Position numbers and translations under genes: made by a program | Notes under the pieces: generated by a model | The model's database searches: none | Told to the model about the DNA's origin: nothing | Seen by the model: only the letters and a program-made list of their open reading frames with translations | Part shown: positions 27,503 to 35,906 of the stretch, piece by piece | Layout of the letters: each line of letters starts with the position of its first letter | Position numbering within the stretch: position 1 is the stretch's first letter | Assembly: GCA_030160035.1 (NCBI GenBank) | Contig: BSNO01000003.1 | Location: 1,302,001 to 1,366,000 of the forward strand | Source: Rhizobium albus | GTDB lineage: Bacteria > Pseudomonadota > Alphaproteobacteria > Rhizobiales > Rhizobiaceae | DNA length: 64,000 nucleotides | Direction of reading: 5' to 3'

Positions 27503-29008
27503 ATGCGAAAGACTGGTCCATCTAAATCCGCCAAATCCGCCGGCGTCATCGGCGCGGCACTGCTGGCCGTCCTTCTCGCCGGCTGCAGCTCTGAATCCCT
27601 GAGGCTTGGCGGTCTCGACAATTTCACCACCGCCACGGTGCCGACCCCGCAGGAAAACGTTGGCCAGGGTGGCATGGCGCAGGGCATGGCGGCGCCTCAG
27701 CAGGCAGCGGCTTCCCAGCCTTACCCCGGCGATCAAAGCTATTCTTCCGGCCAGTATGCGCTCGCTCCGACCGGTGGCGTGCAGCGTTCGCAGTTGGCGC
27801 CGACATCGTCCGCCCCCATGGCGCCGGACACCATGACGACGGCAACGACCCCGGTTGCCACGGCGCCGGTCATTCCTCCGGCAACGGCGAGCGCCAACCG
27901 GCCCCGTGGCTGGTCGACCGAAGGTGCGCCGCGCGTCACCGTGCAGCCGAACGAAACACTCTTCAGCATTTCGCAGCGTTACAGCGTGCCGGTCGAGCAG
28001 ATCATGCAGGCAAACGGCATCAGCGATGCATCCCAAATCAGAAGCGGTCAGCAGATCGTCATCCCGGGCTATAGCCGCGGCGGCACCGTTGCTTCGGCAG
28101 CGCCTGCCCAGTCGGCGCCTGCCCAGCCTGCGGCTCCCTCAGCTCAGCAGATGGCAGCCGCTTCGCCGGCGGTGGATCCGCGTCTTGCCGAACGGTCGCT
28201 CAACGAGCAGGCCGCGCAGCTGACAGCGCCTGCCGCCTCGGCTCCTTCGGCGGGTGGTTCAACCTACACCGTCAAGGCAGGCGATACGCTGAGCCGCATT
28301 TCGCGTGAGACCGGTGTTTCCGTCGCAGCTCTTCGCCAGGCGAACAACATTTCCGGCGACAACATCCGTCTTGGCCAGACGCTGAACCTGGGTGGTGCAG
28401 CCGCTCCGCAGCCGGCGGCTACCGCTGTCGCACAGGCGCCCGCTCAGCAGCCACGTGTCGACCCACAGCAGACCGCCGCCGTCACCACTGCTGCCGCCGC
28501 ACCCGCCGCCCAGCCGCAGCAGCCTGCGGCGCCGCAGCAGAGCTACACGCCCCCGGCGGCCAGCGAGCCAGCTGCACGCATCGACGACGCCGTCGGCAAC
28601 GATGTCGCCGCGATCGCTCCGGAAGCAACGGGCATCGGCAAGCTTCGCTGGCCGGTACGCGGTCAGGTCGTAACGGCGTTCGGTGCTCAGGATGGCAGCG
28701 TGCGCAATGACGGCATCGACATTTCGGTCCCGGAAGGCTCTGAGATCAAGGCAGCCGAGAACGGCGTCGTCATTTATGCAGGCTCCGGCCTCAAGGAATA
28801 CGGCAACACCGTTCTGGTGCGTCACGACAACGGCTTGGTCACGGTTTACGGCCATGCAAGCGAGCTGAAAGTCAATCGAGGCGACAACGTCACGCGCGGT
28901 CAGGTCATCGCGGCATCGGGCATGACGGGCACGGCAACACAGCCGAAAGTCCATTTCGAGGTGCGCGAAAACGCCACGCCGGTGGACCCGACCCGCTTCC
29001 TCGACTGA
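27503..29008 (+). CDS. LysM/degenerate LytM (M23) lipoprotein, NlpD/DipM-like
   Basis: The 501-residue lipoprotein precursor has lipobox LLAGC, a Pro/Gln/Ala-rich linker, LysM1 (RVTVQPNETLFSISQRYSV to QQIVIPGY), LysM2 (YTVKAGDTLSRISRETGV to GQTLNLGG) and a C-terminal M23/LytM domain. In that domain the HxxxD zinc motif reads NDGID and the HxH motif reads KVH, so two active-site His are lost (His to Asn and His to Lys), while YGHAS is kept. It is therefore probably an activator of amidases (as NlpD, EnvC, DipM) rather than a hydrolase. The ATG at 27503 (MRKTGPSK) leaves a normal lipoprotein signal; one at 27464 would crowd the CtrA-like box. Confidence 0.88.
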   Translation: MRKTGPSKSAKSAGVIGAALLAVLLAGCSSESLRLGGLDNFTTATVPTPQENVGQGGMAQGMAAPQQAAASQPYPGDQSYSSGQYALAPTGGVQRSQLAPTSSAPMAPDTMTTATTPVATAPVIPPATASANRPRGWSTEGAPRVTVQPNETLFSISQRYSVPVEQIMQANGISDASQIRSGQQIVIPGYSRGGTVASAAPAQSAPAQPAAPSAQQMAAASPAVDPRLAERSLNEQAAQLTAPAASAPSAGGSTYTVKAGDTLSRISRETGVSVAALRQANNISGDNIRLGQTLNLGGAAAPQPAATAVAQAPAQQPRVDPQQTAAVTTAAAAPAAQPQQPAAPQQSYTPPAASEPAARIDDAVGNDVAAIAPEATGIGKLRWPVRGQVVTAFGAQDGSVRNDGIDISVPEGSEIKAAENGVVIYAGSGLKEYGNTVLVRHDNGLVTVYGHASELKVNRGDNVTRGQVIAASGMTGTATQPKVHFEVRENATPVDPTRFLD

Positions 29009-29033
29009 CAGTCGATCACAAGTTTCAAAAATC

Positions 29034-29057
29034 GCGGCGCCCATGTGGCGCCGCTTT
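29034..29057 (+). terminator. intrinsic terminator after the LysM/LytM gene
   Basis: An eight-bp stem GCGGCGCC/GGCGCCGC (29034-29041 with 29047-29054) with loop CATGT is followed by TTTCGTTT. The neighbouring DUF815 gene is convergent, ending at 29069. The T tract is short, so strength is uncertain. Confidence 0.65.
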
Positions 29058-29068
29058 CGTTTGCGCCG

Positions 29069-29956
29069 TCAGGCGCGCCGGGCTGTGAGCGCCTTACCGC
29101 TTCGGCCGGCGAGATCCTGAATGTACTGCCAGGCGACGCGGCCGGACCGATCGCCCCGCGTCGTCGCCCATTCAAGCGATTCTCGCCTGAGCGTGTCCGC
29201 ATCGGCATCGAGGCCGTAATGGCTGGCATAGGACGTCACCATGGCAAGGTAGTCGTCCTGGCTGCATTTGTGAAAGCCGAGCCAGAGCCCGAACCTGTCC
29301 GACAGAGAGACTTTTTCCTCAACCGCCTCGGAGGGATTGATCGCCGTCGAGCGCTCGTTCTCCATCATGTCGCGCGGCAGCAGGTGGCGGCGGTTGGACG
29401 TCGCGTAAAACAACACGTTCTCCGGACGCCCCTCGATCCCGCCATCAAGCGCGGCCTTGAGCGATTTGTAGTCCGTATCGTCGTGATCGAACGATAGATC
29501 GTCGCAGAAAAGGAGGATGCGGTACGCCGTTTCCAGGCGCAGAACAGCCATCAGACGCGGTAGAAGAGCGATGTCTTCGCGGTGAATTTCCACGAGCTTC
29601 AGCGGCGGCCGTGCTGGATCGGCGCTTGCCGTCAGCGTCGCATGCGTCGCCTTGATCAGGGAAGATTTGCCCATGCCGCGCGCGCCCCAGAGCAGCACGT
29701 TGTTGGCCGGGAGGCCATCGGCAAACCGTTGCGTGTTTTCAACGAAGATGTCGCGGACGCGATCCACGCCCTTGATGAGGCTGAGGTCAATACGGTTCGG
29801 CTGAGGCACAGGCTTCAGCGTTCCAGTCTCACCTTCGAAGAGGAAGCACTGCGCCGCGGCGAGATCCGGTTTCGGCCACTGACGACCGCCTCGCTCGACA
29901 GCCAGGCGCAGCAAGCGCACCTCCTCGATCAACTCGCTCAACACTGCCTTCGTCAT
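29069..29956 (-). CDS. DUF815 family AAA ATPase
   Basis: The 295-residue P-loop ATPase of the DUF815 family has Walker A GARGMGKSSLIKA (near residue 93), Walker B ILLFCDDLSFD and the sensor-like FYATSNRRHLLPRDM. The AAA C-terminal part reads LSDRFGLWLGFHKCSQDDYL. The function is unknown; it is conserved next to yajC in Rhizobiales. It is transcribed against the surrounding plus-strand run, divergent from yajC (182-base gap) and convergent with the LysM/LytM gene. Confidence 0.9.
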   Translation of the reverse strand: MTKAVLSELIEEVRLLRLAVERGGRQWPKPDLAAAQCFLFEGETGTLKPVPQPNRIDLSLIKGVDRVRDIFVENTQRFADGLPANNVLLWGARGMGKSSLIKATHATLTASADPARPPLKLVEIHREDIALLPRLMAVLRLETAYRILLFCDDLSFDHDDTDYKSLKAALDGGIEGRPENVLFYATSNRRHLLPRDMMENERSTAINPSEAVEEKVSLSDRFGLWLGFHKCSQDDYLAMVTSYASHYGLDADADTLRRESLEWATTRGDRSGRVAWQYIQDLAGRSGKALTARRA

Positions 29957-30138
29957 CCGCCTCTACCCAGCCTCCACCAACGTTGAGGGCGCGGTTAGCA
30001 TGTCATGCCACCGGGCGAAAGACGACGGCTTGGATGACGCGCCCAGTTCGGTTGCATTCCAAGGCGTCGTGGCTATATTCCGCGCACGCCAAGGGGGGCA
30101 AGAAGCCGCCGCAACGAGTTTTCCGAAGGAGCCTATTC

Positions 30139-30462
30139 ATGTTCGTCACTCCGGCCTATGCGCAGACCGCGGGCGGCGGCGCCGAGATCGTCATGTCGAT
30201 CCTGCCGTTCATCCTGATCTTCGTCATCATGTACTTCCTCATCATCCGGCCCCAGCGCCAGCAGATGAAGAAGCGCGAAGAAATGCTGAAAGGCATCCGC
30301 CGCGGCGACCAGATCGTCACGGGCGGCGGCATCCTGGCGCGCGTCACCAAGGTGATCGACGACACGGAACTGGAAGCGGAAATTGCCGAGGGCACGAAGG
30401 TCCGTATCGCCCGCGCGCTGATTGCCGACGTCCGCGTCAAGGGCGAGCCGGTCAAGGAATAG
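30139..30462 (+). CDS. yajC: preprotein translocase subunit YajC
   Basis: The 107-residue protein has an N-terminal transmembrane helix (IVMSILPFILIFVIMYFLIIRPQ) and the YajC signature RPQRQQMKKREEMLKGIRRGDQIVTGGGI, then a small KOW-like cytoplasmic domain. It is an accessory of SecDF in the holotranslocon. The ATG at 30139 has AAGGAG upstream; a longer frame from 29983 is spurious. secDF follows after 100 bases. Confidence 0.96.
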   Translation: MFVTPAYAQTAGGGAEIVMSILPFILIFVIMYFLIIRPQRQQMKKREEMLKGIRRGDQIVTGGGILARVTKVIDDTELEAEIAEGTKVRIARALIADVRVKGEPVKE

Positions 30463-30513
30463 CCCTTCGCCGTAGAAAGACCATCCTGCGCTCCTAGAGG
30501 GGGCGCATAGACC

Positions 30514-30539
30514 GCGGACCGATGGAGCCATCGGTCCGC
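30514..30539. repeat. perfect 11-bp inverted repeat just upstream of secDF
   Basis: GCGGACCGATG (30514-30524) and CATCGGTCCGC (30529-30539) form an 11-bp stem with a four-base loop GAGC. It ends 23 bases before the secDF start codon and lacks a T tract, so it would sit in the secDF leader RNA close to the ribosome-binding region. Confidence 0.8.
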
Positions 30540-30562
30540 AATCCAATTGGAAGCACCCCGCC

Positions 30563-33130
30563 ATGCTGTATTTCGACCGCTGGAAAACCATCCTGATCTG
30601 GCTCGTGGTTCTCGCCGGCGTCGTCGTCGCGGCACCGAACCTGGTCTCGCAGGAACGGCTGGCGGGTCTGCCCGATTGGCTGCCCAAGCGGCAGATGACA
30701 CTGGGCCTTGATCTGCAGGGTGGCGTCCATCTCCTGCTCGAGATCGATCGCGACGACATCGTCGAAGAGCGTCTGCGCACCGTCGAGAGCGACGTCAGGC
30801 AGTATCTGCGTGAAGCCGGCATCGGCTATACCGGTCTCGTGCGCTCCGATACGTCGGTCCGCGTTCGCATCCGTGATGCCGAGCAACTGGCTGCAGCGCG
30901 CACGGCTCTCCAGCCGCTGACGGCGCCGGTCAATTCCGGCCTGTTTGGTGGCGGAACCGTGAGCGAAGTCGCGATCGAAGAGCCGGAAACGGGCGTCCTC
31001 AACATCGGGCTTACCGATTCCGGTATCGATTACCGCATGTCGTCGGCGGTGGCGCAGTCCGTCGAAGTGGTTCGCCGCCGTATCGACGAACTCGGTACGA
31101 CCGAGCCGACCATCCAGCGCCAGGGTTCCAACCGCGTGCTCGTGCAGGTTCCAGGCGAAGCCGATCCGCAGCGCGTCAAGGATCTGATCGGTCAGACCGC
31201 TCGCCTGTCGTTCCGCATGGTCGATACGTCCATCCCCGTGCAGGAAGCGATCAACGGACGGCCGCCGGCCACGTCGGAAGTGCTTCAGTCCGTCGAAGGT
31301 GATCAGCCTTATCTCGTCGAGATCCGCGAGCTCGTTTCGGGCGAAAGCCTCACCGACTCCCAAGCTGGTTTCGATCAGCGCACCAATGAGCCGATCGTGA
31401 CATTCCGCTTCGATTCACGCGGCGCCCAGGCATTTGGCGCAGCAACGCAACAGAATGTCGGCCGTCCTTTCGCGATCGTGCTCGACAACCAGGTCATCTC
31501 CGCACCTGTCATCAACGAACCTATCCTCGGTGGTTCTGGCCAGATTTCCGGCAGCTTCACGCCGCAGACGGCCAACGACCTTGCCATCCTCCTGCGCGCC
31601 GGTGCGCTGCCGGCGGACCTGACCGTCGTCGAGGAACGCGCTGTCGGTCCGGGTCTCGGTGCCGATTCCATCGCGGCCGGCCAGTTCGCATCGATCATCG
31701 GCGGCCTGCTGGTCGTCGTGTTCATGGTCGTGGCCTATGGCCAGCTCGGCATCATCGCCAACATCGCCCTCGTCGCCAACGTCGCGCTCATTATCGCGAC
31801 GCTGACATTCCTGGGTGCAACGCTCACCTTGCCCGGCATCGCCGGCATCATCCTCACCATGGGCATGGCGGTGGATTCCAACGTCATCATCTATGAGCGC
31901 GTGAAGGAAGAGCGCAGACAGGGACGCAGCCTCGTCCAGTCGCTCGATGCGGGCTTTTCCCGCGCCATGGCGACGGTTCTCGATGCCAACATGACCACGC
32001 TGATCGCCGCTGTGATCCTGTTCTATCTCGGCTCCGGCCCGGTTCGCGGCTTCGCCATCACGCTTGCGATCGGCATCGTGACGACCGTCTTCACCGCCTT
32101 CACGCTGACCCGCTGGCTGATCGCGTTCTGGCTGCGCCGTGCCAAGCCGAAGGAAATGCCGAAGGGCATGGTCACGCTGGTGCCGCCGGATACGAAGATC
32201 GGCTTCATGCGCTGGCGCAAGGCTGCCTTCGGCTTCTCGATCGTCTCGTCGATTGCCGCAATCGCCATGTTCTTCACCATGGGCCTGAACTACGGCATCG
32301 ATTTCCTCGGCGGTTCGAGCATCGAAGTCCGTGCCCAGTCGGGCGCAGCCGACGTTGCCGATGTTCGTGAGCGCCTCGGCAGCCTGCAGATCGGCGAGGT
32401 CCAAGTTCAGGAATTCGGTTCCGAAAGCGATCTGCTCGTCCGCATCGGCTCTGCCGAAGACGACGTGACGACGCAGGCCAATGTCACCGCCGCACAACAG
32501 GAACTGGCATCCGACTACGAAATCCGGCGTGTTGAAGTGGTCGGGCCAACGGTTTCGTCGGAACTGGCACTGGCCGGCACGATCGGCGTTCTCGCCGCGA
32601 TGGCGGCGATGCTCGTCTACATCTGGCTGCGGTTCGAATGGCACTTTGGCCTGGGCGCCATTGCCTCGACCCTGCATGACGTGATCCTGATGATCGGGTT
32701 CTTCGTGCTCTTCGGCATCGAATTCAATCTGACCAGTATCGCGGCCATCCTCACGATCGTCGGCTATTCGATCAACGACACCGTGGTGGTCTACGATCGC
32801 GTGCGTGAGAATCTGCGGCGCTACAAGAAGATGCCGTTGATCGAGCTTCTTGATCTGTCGATGAACCAGACGCTTTCGCGGACAGTGCTCACCGGCATCA
32901 CGACGCTGCTGGCCCTGACTGCGCTCTACCTTTTCGGCGGTGAAGTCATTGCCTCGTTCACGCTGGCCATGATCATCGGCATCGTCGTCGGCACTTACTC
33001 GTCGATCTTCATCGCCGGTCCGATGCTCGTGCTTTTCAACCTTCGTCCAGGCGCGCTGTCGCTCGACGATGGCAACGAGCGCGGCAGCACGACCGAGGGT
33101 GCGATCGATCAGCGTCCTGGAACGGCCTGA
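30563..33130 (+). CDS. secDF: fused protein translocase subunit SecDF
   Basis: The 855-residue membrane protein joins SecD and SecF. The SecD half has MTLGLDLQGGVHLLLEID near the N-terminus, the P1 periplasmic region and GIAGIILTMGMAVDSNVIIYERVKEE in its membrane domain. The SecF half begins near residue 560 (LNYGIDFLGGSSIEVR) and has ILTIVGYSINDTVVVYDRVREN. SecDF uses the proton gradient to pull secreted proteins through SecYEG. The single-chain form is usual in Rhizobiales. The gene is four bases before the NDUFAF3-like gene, so the two are probably co-transcribed with yajC. Confidence 0.96.
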   Translation: MLYFDRWKTILIWLVVLAGVVVAAPNLVSQERLAGLPDWLPKRQMTLGLDLQGGVHLLLEIDRDDIVEERLRTVESDVRQYLREAGIGYTGLVRSDTSVRVRIRDAEQLAAARTALQPLTAPVNSGLFGGGTVSEVAIEEPETGVLNIGLTDSGIDYRMSSAVAQSVEVVRRRIDELGTTEPTIQRQGSNRVLVQVPGEADPQRVKDLIGQTARLSFRMVDTSIPVQEAINGRPPATSEVLQSVEGDQPYLVEIRELVSGESLTDSQAGFDQRTNEPIVTFRFDSRGAQAFGAATQQNVGRPFAIVLDNQVISAPVINEPILGGSGQISGSFTPQTANDLAILLRAGALPADLTVVEERAVGPGLGADSIAAGQFASIIGGLLVVVFMVVAYGQLGIIANIALVANVALIIATLTFLGATLTLPGIAGIILTMGMAVDSNVIIYERVKEERRQGRSLVQSLDAGFSRAMATVLDANMTTLIAAVILFYLGSGPVRGFAITLAIGIVTTVFTAFTLTRWLIAFWLRRAKPKEMPKGMVTLVPPDTKIGFMRWRKAAFGFSIVSSIAAIAMFFTMGLNYGIDFLGGSSIEVRAQSGAADVADVRERLGSLQIGEVQVQEFGSESDLLVRIGSAEDDVTTQANVTAAQQELASDYEIRRVEVVGPTVSSELALAGTIGVLAAMAAMLVYIWLRFEWHFGLGAIASTLHDVILMIGFFVLFGIEFNLTSIAAILTIVGYSINDTVVVYDRVRENLRRYKKMPLIELLDLSMNQTLSRTVLTGITTLLALTALYLFGGEVIASFTLAMIIGIVVGTYSSIFIAGPMLVLFNLRPGALSLDDGNERGSTTEGAIDQRPGTA

Positions 33131-33134
33131 GCCC

Positions 33135-33521
33135 ATGGCGAAAGGCATCGTCATTCGCGAAGCGCACTTTCCGGGCCGGGCACCCATCGACGCATATGGG
33201 GACGGTGGCTTCCGGTTTGCCGACATGTCGCATCGCGGATCGCTGCTGTGCCTCCCGTCGGGCATTCACGGCTGGTCGGCGGAGGAGGGCGCGGCACTGG
33301 ATGTCGAGCTGTTCGAGCGGGTGCTGGCGGAAGCCGGCGACATTGAGGTGTTGCTGGTCGGCACGGGCCGCGAAATCCGGCCTCTCCCCAAGGAACTGAA
33401 GGCCGCGTTTCGGGCAGCCGGGATGACGTCCGATCCGATGAGTACAGGTGCGGCCGTGCGGACATACAACGTCATGCTAGCCGAATCGCGCGCTGTCGCC
33501 GCCGCCTTGATCGTCGTTTGA
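33135..33521 (+). CDS. Mth938-like (DUF498) protein, NDUFAF3 homologue
   Basis: The 128-residue protein has the Mth938-like fold pattern: YGDGGFRFADMSHRGSLLCLPSGIHGWSAE, then EVLLVGTGREIRPLPKELKAAFRAAGM and a C-terminal AVRTYNVMLAESRAVAAALI. Its mitochondrial homologue NDUFAF3 is a complex I assembly factor, and linkage of the bacterial gene to secDF is a known conserved neighbourhood. The ATG at 33135 is four bases past the secDF stop. The role in complex I assembly is inferred from the eukaryotic homologue. Confidence 0.87.
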   Translation: MAKGIVIREAHFPGRAPIDAYGDGGFRFADMSHRGSLLCLPSGIHGWSAEEGAALDVELFERVLAEAGDIEVLLVGTGREIRPLPKELKAAFRAAGMTSDPMSTGAAVRTYNVMLAESRAVAAALIVV

Positions 33522-33527
33522 TCCCCC

Positions 33528-34394
33528 ATGGATCGCGAGGCCGACGGCACGCTCACGCAACACGAAGCATACTGCCTCGCTGAGCTGCGCGAGCTCGACC
33601 GGGACCGCTATCTCGCCTGCCTGCTTTCACCGGCTTCGGTCCGCGGAGCGCTCGCTTCGCTCTACCTGTTCAACGCAGAGATTGCGCGTGTTCGCGACCT
33701 CGTACGGGAGCCATTGGCTGGCGAAGTGCGCCTGCAGTGGTGGCGCGATGTGATCACCGGTTCGGGTACGAGCACCGCAGCAGGCCACCCGGGTGCCGAG
33801 GCGCTGCTCGCTACGATCGACCGACACCGCCTGCCGCGCGATGCCTTCGATCGGTTCATCGAAGCCCGCCTCTTCGATCTTTACGATGATCCCATGCCGG
33901 ACCGCGCAGCCTTCGAAGCCTATGCCGGTGAGACGGCAGCGACGGTCATCCAGCTCGCGGCAGTGATTCTGGGTGGAGAGCGGGCAACGAGCGCTGCGGA
34001 AGCAGCAGGCCATGCAGGCGTTGCACAGGCGGTCGCCGGCACGCTGCTCCTGCTGCCCATCCACCATGCACGCGGCCAGCTGCTGGTGCCGGGCGATATT
34101 CTCTCGGCATGCGGCACCGATGCCGAATCGTTTCTGGGTGAGCGGCACCACGAAGGATCGGTGATTGCAGCCCTCGTCGCCTATGGACGCGATCATCTCG
34201 CGCGCGCCCGCAACGCCGCGAAACGGATGGATAGGGACCTGTTCGCTGCGTTCCTGCCGATTGCGCTCGTTGCCCCGATCCTTGATCGTGCGGCGCGATC
34301 GGGGCAGACGATCGAAGACCTCTCGCGCATACAGCCACCCCAGTGGCGGCGACAGCTCAGGTTGCTCCGGGCTGCCTCCACAAGTCGTTTCTAA
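33528..34394 (+). CDS. squalene/phytoene synthase-fold protein, NDUFAF6-like
   Basis: The 288-residue protein belongs to the all-alpha trans-isoprenyl synthase family: YLACLLSPASVRGALASLYLFNAEIARVRD, then EVRLQWWRDVI. The first Asp-rich motif (DxxxD) expected in active squalene or phytoene synthases is replaced by NAEIARVRD, and FEAYAGETAATV stands where the second block usually is. This is the pattern of NDUFAF6, a mitochondrial complex I assembly factor. It lies six bases after an NDUFAF3 homologue. I therefore favour a non-catalytic assembly role over terpenoid synthesis; no carotenoid or hopanoid genes are nearby. Confidence 0.78.
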   Translation: MDREADGTLTQHEAYCLAELRELDRDRYLACLLSPASVRGALASLYLFNAEIARVRDLVREPLAGEVRLQWWRDVITGSGTSTAAGHPGAEALLATIDRHRLPRDAFDRFIEARLFDLYDDPMPDRAAFEAYAGETAATVIQLAAVILGGERATSAAEAAGHAGVAQAVAGTLLLLPIHHARGQLLVPGDILSACGTDAESFLGERHHEGSVIAALVAYGRDHLARARNAAKRMDRDLFAAFLPIALVAPILDRAARSGQTIEDLSRIQPPQWRRQLRLLRAASTSRF

Positions 34395-34513
34395 CCACGC
34401 CAAAGCGGCGCAACGAAGGTGCTTGATCATTGGGCCGTTCATTGACGGCTTGACCGGCAGGGGGAGCTGGCTGCAAGGCTGATGCGTATTCACGCTCTTG
34501 GGAGGCGGTTGCA

Positions 34514-34975
34514 GTGAGTCTCGGTCTGCTCGTTGCCATTGTGATAGGCGGTATCGTGCTCGTCGTCCTGACGGTTCATCGCTCAGGCGGGTCCGCACAG
34601 GCATTGCTGGACGATGCCGGCGCCGCGATCGTTGAATTCGGCAAGGCCTATCCGGCTCTTCCCATCCGCGACGTCGTGCTGACCGCCGATCGCCGCGCGG
34701 CGTTCCTGCGCCTTGCCGACCAGCAGACGGGCTTCGTTCAGGCACACGGACGTCACACGATTGCACGCCTGCTGCAGGGAGGCGCCGTGCATGTGTCGGC
34801 AGGGCCGGAAGCGCGCTCCCTCGCGATCGATTTCAAGGAAACCACCTTCAAGGACGGCGTTTTCGTGTTCGCATCGGCGGAAGACGCCGCCGAAGTGTCG
34901 CTATGGCTCATCGGAGCCCTGATTGCTGCCAGGGATGAAGAGCGGCCGGCCCGGGGAGAGAATGGCGATGCCTGA
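34514..34975 (+). CDS. small membrane-anchored protein of unknown function
   Basis: The 153-residue protein has one N-terminal membrane helix (GLLVAIVIGGIVLVVLTV) and then a soluble domain with FGKAYPALPIRDVVLTADRRAAFLRLADQQTGFVQAHG and a C-terminal LWLIGALIAARDE. The GTG start at 34514 follows GGGAGGCGG. Its end overlaps the next gene by eight bases, so the two are probably translated together. I do not recognise a named family. Confidence 0.7.
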   Translation: MSLGLLVAIVIGGIVLVVLTVHRSGGSAQALLDDAGAAIVEFGKAYPALPIRDVVLTADRRAAFLRLADQQTGFVQAHGRHTIARLLQGGAVHVSAGPEARSLAIDFKETTFKDGVFVFASAEDAAEVSLWLIGALIAARDEERPARGENGDA

Positions 34976-35906
34976 TTTTCCGGATGTCACGCAACTCGCC
35001 ATCCCGCTGTTCATCGGCGCGATGCTCATCGAAATCGTGCTGATCCGTCGGTTCAAGCGGCGCGGTGCCTTCGAAACGCGCGATACGCTGGCGAGCCTGC
35101 TGCTCGGCACCGGCAATGTCGTCTCCGGTCTGCTGCTTGGTTTCGTGTCTTTCGGCGTTTTGATCTGGGCATGGGACTACCGCATCTTCGATTTCGGCAC
35201 GTCGTGGTGGGCCATCGCGCTCTGCTTCGTGCTCGATGATCTGCGCTACTACTGGTATCACCGCATCGCCCATCGTTCGCGCTGGGTCTGGGCGGAGCAT
35301 GTGATCCACCATTCCTCGCAGCACTACAATCTCTCCACCGCGCTTCGCCAGAGTTGGACCGGCACCTTCACGGGCATGTTCATCCTGCGGCTGCCGTTGG
35401 TGCTGATCGGCTTCCATCCACTCGTCATCCTGTTCGTCGGTGGGCTGAACCTCGTCTATCAGTTCTGGATCCATACCGAGACGATCGGAAAGATGTGGCG
35501 GCCGATCGAATGGATCTTCAACACGCCATCGCATCATCGCGTGCACCACGCGACCAATCCGCGGTACCTGGATGCCAACTATGCCGGTTGCCTGATCGTT
35601 TGGGATCGCATGTTCGGCACGTTCGTTCCGGAACTGGATAGCGACCAGCCGCGCTATGGGATCGTCCGCAATGTCGGCACCTTCAATCCGATCCGGCTCG
35701 CATTTCACGAGTGGATCGACATGTTCAAGGATGCCGCACGCCCCGGGCTGACCTTGCGCCAGAGGCTCGGATACCTGTTCGCGCCGCCAGGCTGGAGCCA
35801 CGATGGCTCGCGTCAGGGATCGCTCGAACTGAAGGAAGAGTATGTGCGACAGAACCCTGATCAGATCGGAACGCCGGGCCTGCCGGGGCAGGGCGTAGCT
35901 CCGTGA
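34968..35906 (+). CDS. fatty acid hydroxylase/sterol desaturase family protein
   Basis: The 312-residue membrane di-iron enzyme of the FA_hydroxylase (sterol desaturase) family has several membrane helices and the expected His clusters HRIAH, HVIHHSSQHYN and HHRVHH. Such enzymes hydroxylate or desaturate lipids, for example carotenoids, sphingolipids or ornithine lipids; the substrate here is unknown. I chose the ATG at 34968, seven bases after GGGGAGAG; the ATG at 34962 is too close to that site. The start overlaps the previous gene and the stop overlaps the next (GTGA). Confidence 0.85.
   Translation: MPDFPDVTQLAIPLFIGAMLIEIVLIRRFKRRGAFETRDTLASLLLGTGNVVSGLLLGFVSFGVLIWAWDYRIFDFGTSWWAIALCFVLDDLRYYWYHRIAHRSRWVWAEHVIHHSSQHYNLSTALRQSWTGTFTGMFILRLPLVLIGFHPLVILFVGGLNLVYQFWIHTETIGKMWRPIEWIFNTPSHHRVHHATNPRYLDANYAGCLIVWDRMFGTFVPELDSDQPRYGIVRNVGTFNPIRLAFHEWIDMFKDAARPGLTLRQRLGYLFAPPGWSHDGSRQGSLELKEEYVRQNPDQIGTPGLPGQGVAP

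Noticed and set aside
31415-33265. Minus-strand frame opposite secDF
   Set aside because: Antisense shadow, rich in Asp/Arg/His, without a plausible start or homologous pattern.
33528-34394. Carotenoid or squalene biosynthesis function for the phytoene-synthase-fold gene
   Set aside because: The first Asp-rich motif is missing and no hpn or crt genes are nearby; the complex I assembly homologue explains the context better.
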